Positions 34,264 to 44,071 of a DNA stretch of 64,000 bases are shown here, in pieces. Under the pieces are notes generated by a model, which saw only the letters and a program-made list of their open reading frames with translations, was not told the DNA's origin and searched no databases. A program made the position numbers and the translations under genes. The stretch covers positions 1 to 64,000 of the forward strand of contig NZ_JAJNCT010000025.1 in assembly GCF_021026195.1 (NCBI RefSeq), given 5' to 3'. Each line of letters starts with the position of its first letter. Positions within the stretch are counted from its first letter, which is position 1. This DNA is from Comamonas koreensis. Lineage in GTDB: Bacteria; Pseudomonadota; Gammaproteobacteria; Burkholderiales; Burkholderiaceae_C.

Positions 34264-36456
34264 TCAGGCGCCGGCTTTGACCTTCAGGCGCCAGGCGTGC
34301 AGCAGGGGTTCGGTGTAGCCCGAGGGCTGTTCCTTGCCCTTGAACACCAGATCCAGCGCGGCCTGGAACGCGGCGCCCTGTGGGTTGGCCACCAGGCTCT
34401 TGTAAGCCGCATCGCCCGCGTTCTGGCCATCGACCACCTTGGCCATGCGGGCAAAGCTGTCACGCACCATGGCCTCGGTCACGATGCCGTGCTGCAGCCA
34501 GTTGGCGATATGCTGGCTGGAGATGCGCAGGGTGGCGCGGTCTTCCATCAGGCCCACGTTATGGATGTCAGGCACCTTGGAGCAGCCCACGCCCTGGTCG
34601 ATCCAGCGCACCACATAGCCGAGGATGCCCTGCACGTTGTTGTCCACTTCCTGCTGCTTCTCGGCATCGCTCCAGTTCGGGTTGGCAGCCACGGGCACCT
34701 GCAAGATGGCATTGAGCAGGTTGTCGCGCTCGGTGTCGGCGCTGGTCTTTTCCAGCTCCTTTTGCACCTCGGCCACATTGACCTGGTGGTAGTGCAGCGC
34801 ATGCAGGGTGGCGCCAGTGGGCGAGGGCACCCAGGCGGTGTTGGCGCCGGCCTTGGGCTGGGCAATCTTCTGCTCCAGCATCGCCTTCATCAGGTCCGGC
34901 ATGGCCCACATGCCCTTGCCGATCTGGGCGCGGCCGCGCAGACCCATGGTCAGGCCCACCAGCACATTGCTCTTTTCATAGGCAGGCAGCCAGGCGCAGG
35001 TCTTCATGTCGGCCTTGCGCACCATGGGGCCGGCGTACATGGCGGTGTGCATTTCGTCGCCGGTGCGGTCCAGGAAGCCGGTGTTGATAAAGGCCACACG
35101 CGCAGGCGCTGCAGCAATGGCGGCCTTCAGGTTCACCGTGGTGCGGCGCTCTTCGTCCATGATGCCGAGCTTGACGGTGTTGGCTGGCAGACCCAGCATC
35201 TGCTCGACGCGGCCAAACAGCTCGTCGGCAAAGGCTGCTTCGGCGGGGCCGTGCATCTTGGGCTTGACGATATAGACACTGCCGGTGCGGCTGTTGCGGA
35301 TGCCCTGGGCGCCCTTGCCCTGCAGGTCGTGCATCGCAATGGCGGTGGTCACCACGGCGTCCATGATGCCTTCGGGAATCTCTTGCTTGTTGGCACCCCA
35401 GAGGATGGCGGGGTTGGTCATCAGGTGGCCGACATTGCGCAGGAACATCAGCGAGCGGCCATGGAGCTTGAGGCGGTCGCCATTGGCGGCTGTGTATTCG
35501 CGGTCGGCGTTGAGGCCACGGGTCACCGTCTTGCCGCCCTTGTCGAAGGATTCGGTCAGGGTGCCCTTGAGGATGCCCAGCCAGTTGGCATAGCCGTTGA
35601 CCTTGTCTTCCGCATCCACGGCGGCGACGGAGTCTTCCAGGTCCAGAATGGTCGACAGCGCTGCTTCCACTACCACGTCGGAGACGCCGGCGGCATCGCT
35701 GCTGCCAATGGGCGTGGCTTTGTTGATGATGATGTCGATATGGATGCCATTGTTCTTCAGCAGCACCGACTTGGGCGCAGCCGCATCGCCTTGGTAGCCG
35801 ACAAACTTGGCAGCGTCCTTCAGGCCGGTCTTGCTGCCGTCCTTGAGGGAAACGGCCAGTTGGCCGCCTTCGACGGCGTAGCCGGTGGCATCGGCATGCG
35901 AGCCCTGGGCCAATGGCACGGCCTGGTCGAGGAACTGGCGGGCGTAGGCAACGACCTTGGCGCCGCGCACGGGGTTGTAGCCCTTGCCCTTTTCTGCGCC
36001 ACCGTCTTCGCTGATGGCATCGGTGCCATAGAGCGCGTCATACAGCGACCCCCAACGGGCGTTGGCCGCATTCAGTGCGTAGCGGGCATTCAGAATGGGC
36101 ACCACCAGCTGGGGGCCGGCTTGCACGGCCAGCTCGGAGTCCACATTCTCGGTGCTGGCCTTCACGTCCTTGGGCTGTTCGACCAGGTAGCCGATCTGGG
36201 TCAGAAACTGGCGGTAGGCCGGCATGTCGGTGATCGGGCCGGGGTGGGCCTTGTGCCAGCTGTCCAGCTCCGTCTGCAGGCGGTCACGTTCGGCCAGCAG
36301 GGCGGCGTTCTTGGGGGCCAGGTCAGAGACGATGGCATCGAAACCTTGCCAGAACGCAGCGGGCTCTACACCGGTGCCTGGCAGGACCTGGTTGTTCACA
36401 AAGTCATACAGAACCTGGGCCACTTGCAGGCCGTGGACGGTGGTGCGTTCAGTCAT
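34264..36456 (-). CDS. glcB: Malate synthase G
   Basis: A 730-residue monomeric malate synthase that condenses glyoxylate with acetyl-CoA to malate. Length and sequence fit isoform G. Key segments are [16 protein letters not shown] (catalytic arginine region just before it), [13 protein letters not shown], and [20 protein letters not shown] with the catalytic aspartate. It is transcribed alone, ends in two terminators and has a ribosome site AAGGAAGACACC before the ATG. In this genome it probably supports growth on acetate, fatty acids or glyoxylate-yielding substrates. Confidence 0.96.
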   Translation of the reverse strand: MTERTTVHGLQVAQVLYDFVNNQVLPGTGVEPAAFWQGFDAIVSDLAPKNAALLAERDRLQTELDSWHKAHPGPITDMPAYRQFLTQIGYLVEQPKDVKASTENVDSELAVQAGPQLVVPILNARYALNAANARWGSLYDALYGTDAISEDGGAEKGKGYNPVRGAKVVAYARQFLDQAVPLAQGSHADATGYAVEGGQLAVSLKDGSKTGLKDAAKFVGYQGDAAAPKSVLLKNNGIHIDIIINKATPIGSSDAAGVSDVVVEAALSTILDLEDSVAAVDAEDKVNGYANWLGILKGTLTESFDKGGKTVTRGLNADREYTAANGDRLKLHGRSLMFLRNVGHLMTNPAILWGANKQEIPEGIMDAVVTTAIAMHDLQGKGAQGIRNSRTGSVYIVKPKMHGPAEAAFADELFGRVEQMLGLPANTVKLGIMDEERRTTVNLKAAIAAAPARVAFINTGFLDRTGDEMHTAMYAGPMVRKADMKTCAWLPAYEKSNVLVGLTMGLRGRAQIGKGMWAMPDLMKAMLEQKIAQPKAGANTAWVPSPTGATLHALHYHQVNVAEVQKELEKTSADTERDNLLNAILQVPVAANPNWSDAEKQQEVDNNVQGILGYVVRWIDQGVGCSKVPDIHNVGLMEDRATLRISSQHIANWLQHGIVTEAMVRDSFARMAKVVDGQNAGDAAYKSLVANPQGAAFQAALDLVFKGKEQPSGYTEPLLHAWRLKVKAGA

Positions 36457-36834
36457 GGTGTCTTCCTTTCAATACATACAGATGGGGCTGTGACAGCCCA
36501 TCAGCACACTTTATTCCATACCCGCCATGGCAATCAATCCATTAAAAACACTTTGATATGTGACTTATATGAAGGTAATCGACGCCTGCTGACGCGGTCT
36601 CGTTCAGAAGGAGTTTTGGAGTTCAGATGATTTCATCAGTAATGCCTATATGAAGGGGTGGCTTTGCAGCCTGCTGGGCTCGTAGCGCTGCTGCTAGCAC
36701 AGCTGTTGCCGAAAAGTAGCAGGCCATCAGAAAATGCGCGCAAAGCTTGATGGAAATCAGAAATGATCAGATACAATCATTTTCATCAGGGGGCGGTAAT
36801 TTTTGATGCGCCTTCGCTTCTCAGGAGTGTTTTC
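36457..36834. other. Intergenic region between glcB and Roadblock gene 1, with repeated motifs
   Basis: 378 bases between divergent genes. Two copies of a TATATGAAGG motif occur at 36567-36575 and 36648-36656; the same sequence in reverse, CCTTCATA, recurs before the second Roadblock gene. GATGATTTCATC near 36627 and AATGAT...AATCATT near 36764 are further short inverted repeats. These are candidate operators for the divergent promoters. No coding frame is convincing. Confidence 0.5.
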
Positions 36835-37194
36835 ATGGCGAATTTGACCGACAGCTTGAATGATCTGATGTCTCTGGAAGGTGCCCTGTGCGCAGCCGTT
36901 GTGGACTACAACAGCGGCATGATGCTGGCCAGCGCCGGCACCGGCGTGGACATGGAGCTGGCAGCTGCCGGTAACACCGAAGTGGTGCGCGCCAAGATGA
37001 AGACCATCAAGGCCCTGGGCCTGAACGAGAACATCGACGACATCCTCATCACCCTGGGCAAGCAGTACCACATCATCCGCCCTTGCTCGCGCCTGGCCGG
37101 CATCTTTGTGTACTACGTTCTGGACAACAAGCGCGCCAACCTGGCACTGGCACGCCGCAAGGTGACCGACGTCGAAAGCGAAATGACGATGTAA
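36835..37194 (+). CDS. Roadblock/LC7-type protein 1
   Basis: A 119-residue cytoplasmic protein whose pattern fits the Roadblock/LC7 (MglB-like) fold: an N-terminal helix SLNDLMSLEGALCAAVVDY, strand GMMLASAG, a long helix with NTEVVRAKMKTIKAL, then DDILITLGKQYHIIRP and IFVYYVLDNKRANLALARRKV. MglB relatives act as GTPase-activating or scaffold proteins for small Ras-like GTPases; none is encoded nearby. ATG at 36835 follows a CAGGAG site. A paralogue of the same length follows 334 bases on (17 differences in 119 residues, about 86% identity). Confidence 0.8.
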   Translation: MANLTDSLNDLMSLEGALCAAVVDYNSGMMLASAGTGVDMELAAAGNTEVVRAKMKTIKALGLNENIDDILITLGKQYHIIRPCSRLAGIFVYYVLDNKRANLALARRKVTDVESEMTM

Positions 37195-37528
37195 TGCCGG
37201 GGCTGGCTTCAATGCCAGCTCTGCTTTTTGCCTTGGGCGGTGCCGGCCGTGCCACCTGACTGCGCACTAGCCCGCCTCGCCGTCGCAAATAACACACGCT
37301 TAGTTACGGGTCGCGGGTGCTGCCGCTGTCCGCTGTTTTTGTAGCCGGGTGCAAGCCAGTGCATCTGCGGCTGCTATCTAAATATCAGATTCCTGCAGGG
37401 GTGTCTGCCTGCTTGGGCGACAACTGCGGGAAGCGAATGATTGCGCTGATCAGAAGTGACTTATTAGAATCATCTATACCTTCATAAGGTAATAGTGGTT
37501 GATCTAAATCACATAGATTGGAGTGGTT
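37195..37528. other. Spacer between the Roadblock paralogues, with promoter elements
   Basis: 334 bases without a gene. The first ~180 bases are GC-rich and show no structure that I can name. The last 100 are AT-rich and hold GTGACTTAT (37456-37464), also present before the first paralogue side at 36560-36568, and a perfect palindrome at 37477-37491. The second paralogue therefore probably has its own promoter. Confidence 0.5.
37477..37491 (+). promoter_or_regulatory. Perfect palindrome TACCTT-CAT-AAGGTA
   Basis: A 6-3-6 inverted repeat located 38 bases before the second Roadblock start. The half TACCTTCATA is also found (minus strand) at 36564-36577, upstream of glcB and the first Roadblock gene. 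A transcription-factor site is a reasonable reading, but the factor is unknown. Confidence 0.5.
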
Positions 37529-37888
37529 ATGGCAAATCTGAACGACAGCTTGAACGATTTGATGTCGATGGACGGCGCCCTGTGCGCTGCCGTGGTGGAC
37601 TACAGCAGCGGCATGATGCTGGGCAGCGTAGGCACTGGCGTGGACATGGAGCTGGCAGCGGCGGGTAACACCGAGGTGGTGCGTGCCAAGATGAAGACGA
37701 TGAAGGCCCTGGGCCTGAACGACAACATCGACGACATCCTCATCACCTTGGGCAAGCAGTACCACATCATTCGCCCATCGCAGCGTCTGTCCGGCATCTT
37801 CGTCTATTACGTGCTGGACAAGGCCCGCTCCAACCTGGCGCTGGCCCGCCGCAAGGTGGCCGATGTGGAATCGAACATGAGCATGTAA
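37529..37888 (+). CDS. Roadblock/LC7-type protein 2
   Basis: A 119-residue paralogue of the preceding protein with the same start, length and motifs (SLNDLMSMDGALCAAVVDY, NTEVVRAKMKTMKAL, LGKQYHIIRP, IFVYYVLDKARS). Differences cluster in surface positions near residues 14-34 and 84-105 and at the C terminus. A GTG two codons upstream could also start. Followed by a terminator. Two near-identical subunits suggest a heterodimer or dose/condition-specific versions; which applies is unknown. Confidence 0.8.
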   Translation: MANLNDSLNDLMSMDGALCAAVVDYSSGMMLGSVGTGVDMELAAAGNTEVVRAKMKTMKALGLNDNIDDILITLGKQYHIIRPSQRLSGIFVYYVLDKARSNLALARRKVADVESNMSM

Positions 37889-37919
37889 ACACGTTCTAGG
37901 GCGCTGGTCGCCACAGCAC

Positions 37920-37945
37920 AACGGGCCCTGCGGGCCCGTTTGCTT
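37920..37945 (+). terminator. Terminator after Roadblock gene 2
   Basis: ACGGGCCC and GGGCCCGT form an 8-bp GC-rich stem around TGC, followed by TTGCTTTT. It lies 32 bases past the stop and 23 bases before the end of the convergent response-regulator gene. Confidence 0.75.
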
Positions 37946-37967
37946 TTGGGATGAAGGTGGAACAGCG

Positions 37968-38654
37968 CTAGGCCGAGACCAGCGAGGCGCGGAACTGGTA
38001 GCCCACTTTTTGCTGCGATTGCAGCGGCACCGCCAGCGGCGTGGCCTTTTCGATGCGGCGGCGCAGGCGGTAAATGGTGGCATGCAGGCTGTTGTCGGAG
38101 TCGCTGGCCGTCGGGTAGCCGAGCAGCTCACGGATCTGGTCGCGGCCCACCACGGCGCCCTGGGCCTTGAGAAAGCACTGCATCAGCAGCAAGTCGGTGG
38201 GGCTGAGGTCGACACTCTGGCCATCGGGCGTCAGCAGCAGGCTGCGGTGGCTGTCGAGCTTCCAGGCTGTCGCCACCTGGGCGGCGGTCATGATGCGGCG
38301 GTGCACGGCGCGCACGGCCAGCTCCACCTGCTCGAAGGTCACCGGCTTGGTCAGGTACATGTCGGCGCCGGCATGGATGACCTCGGCAAACACCTCGGGG
38401 CCGAGCCGGCCCGAGACGATCAGCACGCCCGACTGGTTGCGCTTGCGCAGAATGCGCAGCAGCTCGGTGCCGTTGACGCCGGGCAGCATCAGGTCCAGCA
38501 CATAGAACTCAAAACGGTAGGGCTCGTTGTCGGCCAGCAGGTCGCTGCTGTCGTTGTAGACCTGCACCTGGACGCCCTGGTTGCGCAGGTGTTGGGCCAG
38601 GAATTCGCTGTATTCGGGGTCATCGTCGACCAGGGCAAGCGTGGCGGGGAGCAT
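37968..38654 (-). CDS. OmpR-type two-component response regulator
   Basis: A 228-residue regulator. The receiver domain (about 1-120) has the acidic pair in LVDDDPE, the phospho-acceptor aspartate in YVLDLMLPG (about D53) and the lysine in MYLTKPVTF (about K104). The DNA-binding winged helix (about 130-225) shows VDLSPTDLLLMQCFLKAQG and DNSLHATIYRLRRRIEK. It lies 95 bases downstream of the histidine-kinase gene in the same direction, so the two likely form one system. Target genes are unknown. Confidence 0.9.
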   Translation of the reverse strand: MLPATLALVDDDPEYSEFLAQHLRNQGVQVQVYNDSSDLLADNEPYRFEFYVLDLMLPGVNGTELLRILRKRNQSGVLIVSGRLGPEVFAEVIHAGADMYLTKPVTFEQVELAVRAVHRRIMTAAQVATAWKLDSHRSLLLTPDGQSVDLSPTDLLLMQCFLKAQGAVVGRDQIRELLGYPTASDSDNSLHATIYRLRRRIEKATPLAVPLQSQQKVGYQFRASLVSA

Positions 38655-38749
38655 GGTGGTTCCGTGAAAGGGACAATTCAGTGAAAAGGCCTGAGAAGTG
38701 CGGTCACCACTTCAGCAGGGGCAAGCGGCCAGAGGCCAGGCTGTGCTGG

Positions 38750-40000
38750 CTAATCGTCCAGCCCTTGGGGCAACTCAATGCGCATGATGGTGCCGTTTGG
38801 CTGGCGCGGCAAGGCCTGCACCGTGCCCTGGTGCAACTGCACCACCGAGCGCACGATGAACAGGCCCAGCCCGGCGCCGGCACGGTGGCGGTGTTCGCTG
38901 CCGCGTGTGCCTTTCTCGAACAGGCGTGGGCGCAGGCTGTCCGGAATGCCCGGGCCTTCATCGATCACCTCGATGATCAGCGCCAGCGGGTCGTCCGAAT
39001 CGGCCAGGCGCAGCAGCACCGGGCTGTCTGCAGGCGCGTAATTGAGGGCGTTGTTGAGCAGATTGCGGATGGTCAGCCGCATCAAGGCCGGGTGAAGCTG
39101 CACCGTGCGGGCCTCTGCATCCCAGACCACCTGGATGCGCGGCCGGGCATCGGCAGCAATGTCGTGCAGCACCAGGTTGACGAGGGTTGGCAGATCGGTA
39201 TCGGACGAGGCGCCGGCGTGCCCGCCAACGGCCAGGATGGTGCCGGCGGCCAAGGTGTTGTCCAAGGTGCCGATGACCTGCTGGAGCACATGCTCGGCGC
39301 GCAGCAAGGCCTTCGTGGCTGGCGTGGTCTGGGCCAGTTGCAGATCGGCAATGGCCGACATGGTGGCTTGCATCGCGGCCGATGCATTGTTCAGCGGCTG
39401 GCGGATCTCGTGCGAGAGCAACTGCAGCATCTCGCTGTGCTCGGTCAGCATGGCGGTGCGCCAGTCCAGCAAGGTGCGCAGTTTCAGCAACTCGCCCTTC
39501 TCTTCGGTGCGCTCCAGATCGGTGGACGAGAGCGCGGCCAGCTGTGCGCGCAGCGCATCGGCCTGGGCCGCGTTGGCGTATTCGGCGCTGCAGTCCTGCA
39601 TCAGCATCAGGGTGCCCTGGGCCGTTTTGCTGCCTGCCGGCCCGGGCCAGAGGTGGGGTGACAGGCTGACGCGGCGCCAGGCGACCTGGCCATGGGGATC
39701 GGTCTTGCGGATGTCGAACTGCTGGCGCAGGCCTTGCGCGGCGGCCTGCAGCGCCTCCTGGTGCTGCTGGACAAAGTCGGGCGGCAGCGCCTCGCCCAGC
39801 AACTGGCCGACGATGCCGGTGGCGGGCACGCCAAACCATTCGCACCACTGCGGCGTGGCCAGGCGCAGGCGCTGGTCGCGGCCCCAGTAGGCCATGGCCA
39901 CAGGGCTGCTGCCAAACAGGCGCAGAAGTTGCGCCGGGGCGTACCAGAGGGCCTCGGCGCTGTAGGAAGAAGCAGATGGCGGCGTTGGATCTGGCGGCAT
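38750..40000 (-). CDS. PAS-domain sensor histidine kinase
   Basis: A 416-residue kinase with no membrane segment, so it senses a cytoplasmic signal. The N-terminal part (about 20-150) resembles a PAS domain (LLRLFGSSPVAMAYWG, ATPQWCEWFGV). A coiled coil leads to the H-box LLSHEIRQPLNNAS. The ATPase domain has N box NLLNNALNYAP, G1 DEGPGIPDSLR, F box LFEKGTRG and G2 GAGLGLFIVRS. The frame is open to 40123; ATG at 40000 is preferred because the upstream extension is low-complexity and runs toward the divergent LysR gene. Partner of the response regulator downstream. Confidence 0.9.
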   Translation of the reverse strand: MPPDPTPPSASSYSAEALWYAPAQLLRLFGSSPVAMAYWGRDQRLRLATPQWCEWFGVPATGIVGQLLGEALPPDFVQQHQEALQAAAQGLRQQFDIRKTDPHGQVAWRRVSLSPHLWPGPAGSKTAQGTLMLMQDCSAEYANAAQADALRAQLAALSSTDLERTEEKGELLKLRTLLDWRTAMLTEHSEMLQLLSHEIRQPLNNASAAMQATMSAIADLQLAQTTPATKALLRAEHVLQQVIGTLDNTLAAGTILAVGGHAGASSDTDLPTLVNLVLHDIAADARPRIQVVWDAEARTVQLHPALMRLTIRNLLNNALNYAPADSPVLLRLADSDDPLALIIEVIDEGPGIPDSLRPRLFEKGTRGSEHRHRAGAGLGLFIVRSVVQLHQGTVQALPRQPNGTIMRIELPQGLDD

Positions 40001-40167
40001 AGGAGCGGGGCGCAGGAAAAGAGCGGCTGTCAATGATGTCGCAGCGGGATGTGCGCTTTCATGCGCCCGCCAGGCCGGAGCCCCGATCATAATAGGCGGT
40101 GGCCCTGCCGGCGCGTCGCACAAGCGGCGGCCAGCGGGCTTTGCGTATTTACTGTGTTCAGTCTGGT

Positions 40168-41094
40168 ATGGATCGCCTCAAGCAGCTCGAATCATTTGTC
40201 GCCATCGCCTCGCGCGGCAGCCTCACTGCGGCTGCCAAGGCCGAAGGCGTGGCTCCGGCCATCATGGGCCGCCGGCTCGATGCGCTGGAGGAGCGCCTGG
40301 GCGTCAAGCTGCTGGTGCGCACCACGCGCAAGCTCACCCTGACCTATGAAGGCGCGGCCTTTCTGGAAGACTGCCAGCGCCTGCTGGCCGAGCTGGCCAG
40401 TGTCGAGGCCAGCGTCAGCGCCGGCGGCATCAAGGCCACAGGCCATCTGCGCGTGACGGCGCCAGCCGGCTTTGGGCGCCGCCATGTGGCGCCGCTGCTG
40501 CCGCTCTACCATGCGCGCCATCCGGAGGTGACCATCTCGCTGAACCTGAGCGACCGGCTGGTGGACCTGGCCGGCGAGGGTTATGACTGCGCGATCCGCG
40601 TGGGCGACCTGCCCGACTCCTCGCTGGTGAGCGTGCGCGTGGCGGACAACCGGCGCCTTTGCGTGGCGACACCCGAGTACCTGCGCCGCCGTGGTGTTCC
40701 CCGCCACCCCAGCGAGCTGAACCAGCATGACTGTCTGACCTTGTCCAGCGAAGCCTCGCAGACGCGGGGTTGGGCGTTTCGCATGCCGGCGGCCACCGGC
40801 GGCAGCGAGGTGGTCTACCTCAAGCCCGGCGGGCCGCTCGATTGCTCGGACGGCCAGGTGCTGCACGACTGGTGCCAGCAAGGCTGGGGCATTGCCTGGC
40901 GCAGCACCTGGGAGGTCGAGTCGGAGATCGCCGCCGGCCGCCTGGTCGAGGTGCTGGAGGACTTTGCCGCGCCGCCCAACGGCATCTATGTGATGTTCCA
41001 GCAGCGCAAGCACCTGCCGCTGCGGGTGCGCTTGTGGATTGATTTCGTCAAGCAGCACTACGAACGTGCCGATTTCTGGAAGAAGATGGAGTAA
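40168..41094 (+). CDS. LysR-family transcriptional regulator
   Basis: A 308-residue LysR regulator of the CrgA-like group. The N-terminal helix-turn-helix (MDRLKQLESFVAIASRG, SLTAAAKAEGVAPAIMGRRLDALEERLGVKLLVRTTR) is followed by the type 2 periplasmic-binding effector domain (GHLRVTAPAGFGRRHVAPLL and onward). Start ATG at 40168. The gene is divergent from the histidine kinase and is followed after 4 bases by a DUF2214 membrane protein, possibly its target or partner. Effector unknown. Confidence 0.9.
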   Translation: MDRLKQLESFVAIASRGSLTAAAKAEGVAPAIMGRRLDALEERLGVKLLVRTTRKLTLTYEGAAFLEDCQRLLAELASVEASVSAGGIKATGHLRVTAPAGFGRRHVAPLLPLYHARHPEVTISLNLSDRLVDLAGEGYDCAIRVGDLPDSSLVSVRVADNRRLCVATPEYLRRRGVPRHPSELNQHDCLTLSSEASQTRGWAFRMPAATGGSEVVYLKPGGPLDCSDGQVLHDWCQQGWGIAWRSTWEVESEIAAGRLVEVLEDFAAPPNGIYVMFQQRKHLPLRVRLWIDFVKQHYERADFWKKME

Positions 41095-41098
41095 CACG

Positions 41099-41545
41099 AT
41101 GACTTTGGAAGCTGTTCTGGCCTGCCTGCACCTGCTGGCCTTGTTGACCATGGTGGTTTTTCTCTCCAGCGAGGCGGCACTGTGCCGCGCCGAGTGGATG
41201 AATGCGGCCGTCGTGCAGCGCCTGGCGCGCCTTGACCTGATTTACGCCTTTGCCGCGCTGGCGGTGTTGGCCACCGGCCTGCTGCGCCTGTTTCTGGGTG
41301 CCAAGGGCGTGACTTGGTATGTCAGCCAGCCGCTCTTTCACCTGAAGATGACCTTGGTGGTCGTCGCCGTGGTGCTGTCGCTCAAGCCGACAGCCGTGTT
41401 CCGCCGCTGGTTACGGCAATTGCGCGACAATGGCGCTTTGCCCGGGGACGCCGAGGTGCGCGCCACGCGTAAATGGGTCATGTGGCAAGCCCACCTGATT
41501 CCCGTGATCGCCGCCGTCGCCGTGTTTTATGCCCGTGGCTGGTAA
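41099..41545 (+). CDS. DUF2214 membrane protein
   Basis: A 148-residue inner-membrane protein with four hydrophobic segments (around 3-24, 45-65, 80-100 and 128-146). The pattern AVLACLHLLALLTMVVFLSSEAAL at the start and GVTWYVSQPLFHLKM in the middle is that of DUF2214 proteins. No known activity. It starts 4 bases after the LysR stop, so it is likely co-transcribed with that gene. Confidence 0.8.
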   Translation: MTLEAVLACLHLLALLTMVVFLSSEAALCRAEWMNAAVVQRLARLDLIYAFAALAVLATGLLRLFLGAKGVTWYVSQPLFHLKMTLVVVAVVLSLKPTAVFRRWLRQLRDNGALPGDAEVRATRKWVMWQAHLIPVIAAVAVFYARGW

Positions 41546-41586
41546 ACCGGCCTGGCGCTGGTAACCGCTTCGTCTAAGTTTCTAAT

Positions 41587-43296
41587 ATGTTGCAAGTCAA
41601 AAAAGATTTGCTCGCAGTGCTTGCTGCCGAGCTCGAGAAATTGTCGCCTGGCGCAGGTAGCCGTGCGGCCTTTGAAACGCCCAAGGTGGCCGCCCACGGT
41701 GACTATGCCGTCACCGCCGCGATGCAGCTGGCCAAGCCGCTCAAGGCCAATCCCCGCGCACTGGGCGAGCAGCTCAAGGCCGCGCTGGAGGCCGCACCTG
41801 CCTTCGCGCAATGGGTGGATGCGATCGAGATCGCCGGCCCCGGCTTTTTGAACCTGCGCCTCAAGCCCGCTGCCAAGCAGCAGGTGGTGCAGGAAGTGCT
41901 GGCCCAGGGCGAGCGCTTTGGCATGCAGCCGCAGCGCGATGAAAAGATCATCGTCGAGTTCGTCTCGGCCAACCCCACTGGTCCGCTGCACGTGGGCCAC
42001 GGCCGCCAGGCCGCGCTGGGCGATGCCATCTGCAACCTCTACGGCAGCCAGGGCTGGTCCGTGCACCGCGAGTTCTACTACAACGACGCGGGCGTGCAGA
42101 TCGACACCCTGACCAAGAGCACCCAGCTGCGCGCCAAGGGCTTCAAGCCGGGTGACGACTGCTGGCCCACCGACAGCGACAACCCGCTCGCCAAGAACTT
42201 CTACAACGGCGACTATATCGGCGACATCGCGCAGGCCTTCCTTGCCAAGCAGACCATCAAGGCCGATGACCGCGAGTTCACCGCCAATGGCGATGTCGAG
42301 GACTACGACAACATCCGCAACTTTGCGGTGGCCTACCTGCGCAACGAACAGGACAAGGACCTGCAGGCTTTCAACCTCAAGTTCGACGAGTACTACCTCG
42401 AATCGAGCCTGTACCAGAACGGCCATGTGGACGAGACCGTCAAGCGCCTGATCGCCAGCGGCCACACCTATGAGCAGGATGGTGCGCTGTGGCTGCGCAC
42501 CACCGACTTCGGTGACGACAAGGACCGCGTGATGCGCAAGTCCGACGGCAGCTATACCTACTTCCTGCCCGATGTGGCCTACCACACGCAAAAGTTCCTG
42601 CGCGGCTACGGCAAGGCCGTCAACATCCAGGGTACGGACCACCACGGCACCATCGCCCGCGTGCGCGCCGGCCTGCAGGCGGTCAACGTCGGCATCCCCC
42701 AGGGCTACCCTGATTACGTGCTGCACACGATGGTGCGCGTGGTGCGTGGTGGCGAAGAGGTCAAGATCAGCAAGCGCGCCGGCAGCTATGTGACATTGCG
42801 CGACCTGATCGAGTGGACCAGCAAGGACGCGGTGCGCTTCTTCCTGCTGTCGCGCAAGCCCGATACCGAATACACCTTCGACGTCGATCTGGCCGTGGCC
42901 CAGAACAACGACAACCCGGTGTTCTACGTGCAGTACGCCCATGCGCGTATCTGCTCGGTGCTGCGCGGCTGGCAGGAGCAGGGCGGCGCTGGCCTGCCCG
43001 CGCTGAGCGGTATCGACCTGGGCGCGCTGCAAGGCCCGCAGGCGCAGACTCTGATGCAGATGCTGGCCCAGTACCCCGAAATGCTGACCAGCGCCGCCGA
43101 CGGCAATGCGCCGCACGATGTTACGTTCTACCTGCGTGATCTGGCCTCGGCCTACCACAGCTACTATGATGCAGAGCGTATCCTGGTGGATGACGAAGCC
43201 ACCAAATTGGCCCGTCTGGCCTTGGTGGCGGCGGTAGCCCAAGTGCTGCGCAACGGCCTGGCCGTGCTGGGTGTGAGCGCGCCAGAGCGCATGTGA
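41587..43296 (+). CDS. argS: Arginyl-tRNA synthetase
   Basis: A 569-residue class I aminoacyl-tRNA synthetase charging tRNA-Arg. The N-terminal Add-1 domain (about 1-105) is followed by the HIGH-like motif in [18 protein letters not shown] and the KMSKS-equivalent in [17 protein letters not shown]-terminal anticodon-binding helical domain ends with [10 protein letters not shown]. Length is normal. An essential, probably constitutive gene; it is followed 27 bases later by the SPOR-domain gene. Confidence 0.97.
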   Translation: MLQVKKDLLAVLAAELEKLSPGAGSRAAFETPKVAAHGDYAVTAAMQLAKPLKANPRALGEQLKAALEAAPAFAQWVDAIEIAGPGFLNLRLKPAAKQQVVQEVLAQGERFGMQPQRDEKIIVEFVSANPTGPLHVGHGRQAALGDAICNLYGSQGWSVHREFYYNDAGVQIDTLTKSTQLRAKGFKPGDDCWPTDSDNPLAKNFYNGDYIGDIAQAFLAKQTIKADDREFTANGDVEDYDNIRNFAVAYLRNEQDKDLQAFNLKFDEYYLESSLYQNGHVDETVKRLIASGHTYEQDGALWLRTTDFGDDKDRVMRKSDGSYTYFLPDVAYHTQKFLRGYGKAVNIQGTDHHGTIARVRAGLQAVNVGIPQGYPDYVLHTMVRVVRGGEEVKISKRAGSYVTLRDLIEWTSKDAVRFFLLSRKPDTEYTFDVDLAVAQNNDNPVFYVQYAHARICSVLRGWQEQGGAGLPALSGIDLGALQGPQAQTLMQMLAQYPEMLTSAADGNAPHDVTFYLRDLASAYHSYYDAERILVDDEATKLARLALVAAVAQVLRNGLAVLGVSAPERM

Positions 43297-43322
43297 TTTT
43301 GCGAACAAAGGTAATAACTGCA

Positions 43323-44015
43323 ATGCGACGACATCAACGTGGTGGAACCATCCTGGGCCTGATCCTGGGGCTGCTGGTGGGCGTGGGCGCGGCCTTGGCC
43401 GTGGCCGTGTACGTCACCAATGTGCCGGTGCCGTTTGTCAACAAAGGTGGCGTCAAGGGCGAGGCCAAGGACAAGGCAGAGGCGCAGCGCAACCAGAATT
43501 GGGACCCGAACTCGCCGCTGTATGGCAAGAACCCCGCGCGTGCGCCGGCTGCCGTGGCACCGGCTGCGCAGGGCGTGGTGGTGCCGGAGCCACCGCGCAC
43601 CGTGGCCGACAATGCCACCCCGCCAGTCGAGAACAAGCCTGCCAAGCCTGAGGTGGTGCTGCCCGATCCGGCCAAGCCTGCCGACAAGACCCAGGTCGCC
43701 AAGCTCGACCCCAAGGCTGGCCAGGGCGCCGATCCGCTGGGTGATCTGGCCAAGTCGCGCAGCGCCGATGGCACCGATGGCTTCCAGTACTTTGTGCAGG
43801 CCGGTGCGTTCCGCAGCCAGTCCGATGGCGATGCACAGCGCGCCAAGCTGGCGATGATGGGCTGGGAGGCCCGCGTCAGCGAGCGCGAAGTCAATGGCCG
43901 CACGGTATACCGGGTGCGCGTAGGCCCATTCAACAAGCGCGATGATGCCGACGGCCTCAAAGGCAAGCTCGATGGCGCCGGCGTGGATGCGCAAATCGTC
44001 CGCGTACAGCGTTGA
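43323..44015 (+). CDS. SPOR-domain membrane protein (FtsN-like)
   Basis: A 230-residue single-pass inner-membrane protein. A basic N terminus (MRRHQRGG) precedes one transmembrane helix (about 10-33, ILGLILGLLVGVGAALAVAV). Then comes a long Pro/Ala/Lys-rich disordered linker, and a C-terminal SPOR domain (about 155-230; FQYFVQAGAFRS, YRVRVGPFNKRDDAD). SPOR domains bind denuded glycan at the division septum. The layout is like FtsN. The gene lies between argS and dsbA, as in related betaproteobacteria. Confidence 0.9.
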   Translation: MRRHQRGGTILGLILGLLVGVGAALAVAVYVTNVPVPFVNKGGVKGEAKDKAEAQRNQNWDPNSPLYGKNPARAPAAVAPAAQGVVVPEPPRTVADNATPPVENKPAKPEVVLPDPAKPADKTQVAKLDPKAGQGADPLGDLAKSRSADGTDGFQYFVQAGAFRSQSDGDAQRAKLAMMGWEARVSEREVNGRTVYRVRVGPFNKRDDADGLKGKLDGAGVDAQIVRVQR

Positions 44016-44071
44016 ACTTTTGGCGGTACAGGGCACTCCTAACCGCAACTTGTCACTGGAGTTAACAAAAC

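Noticed and set aside
34237-36630. 797-codon plus frame opposite glcB
   Set aside because: Antisense shadow of malate synthase G; low-complexity His/Gly/Ala composition.
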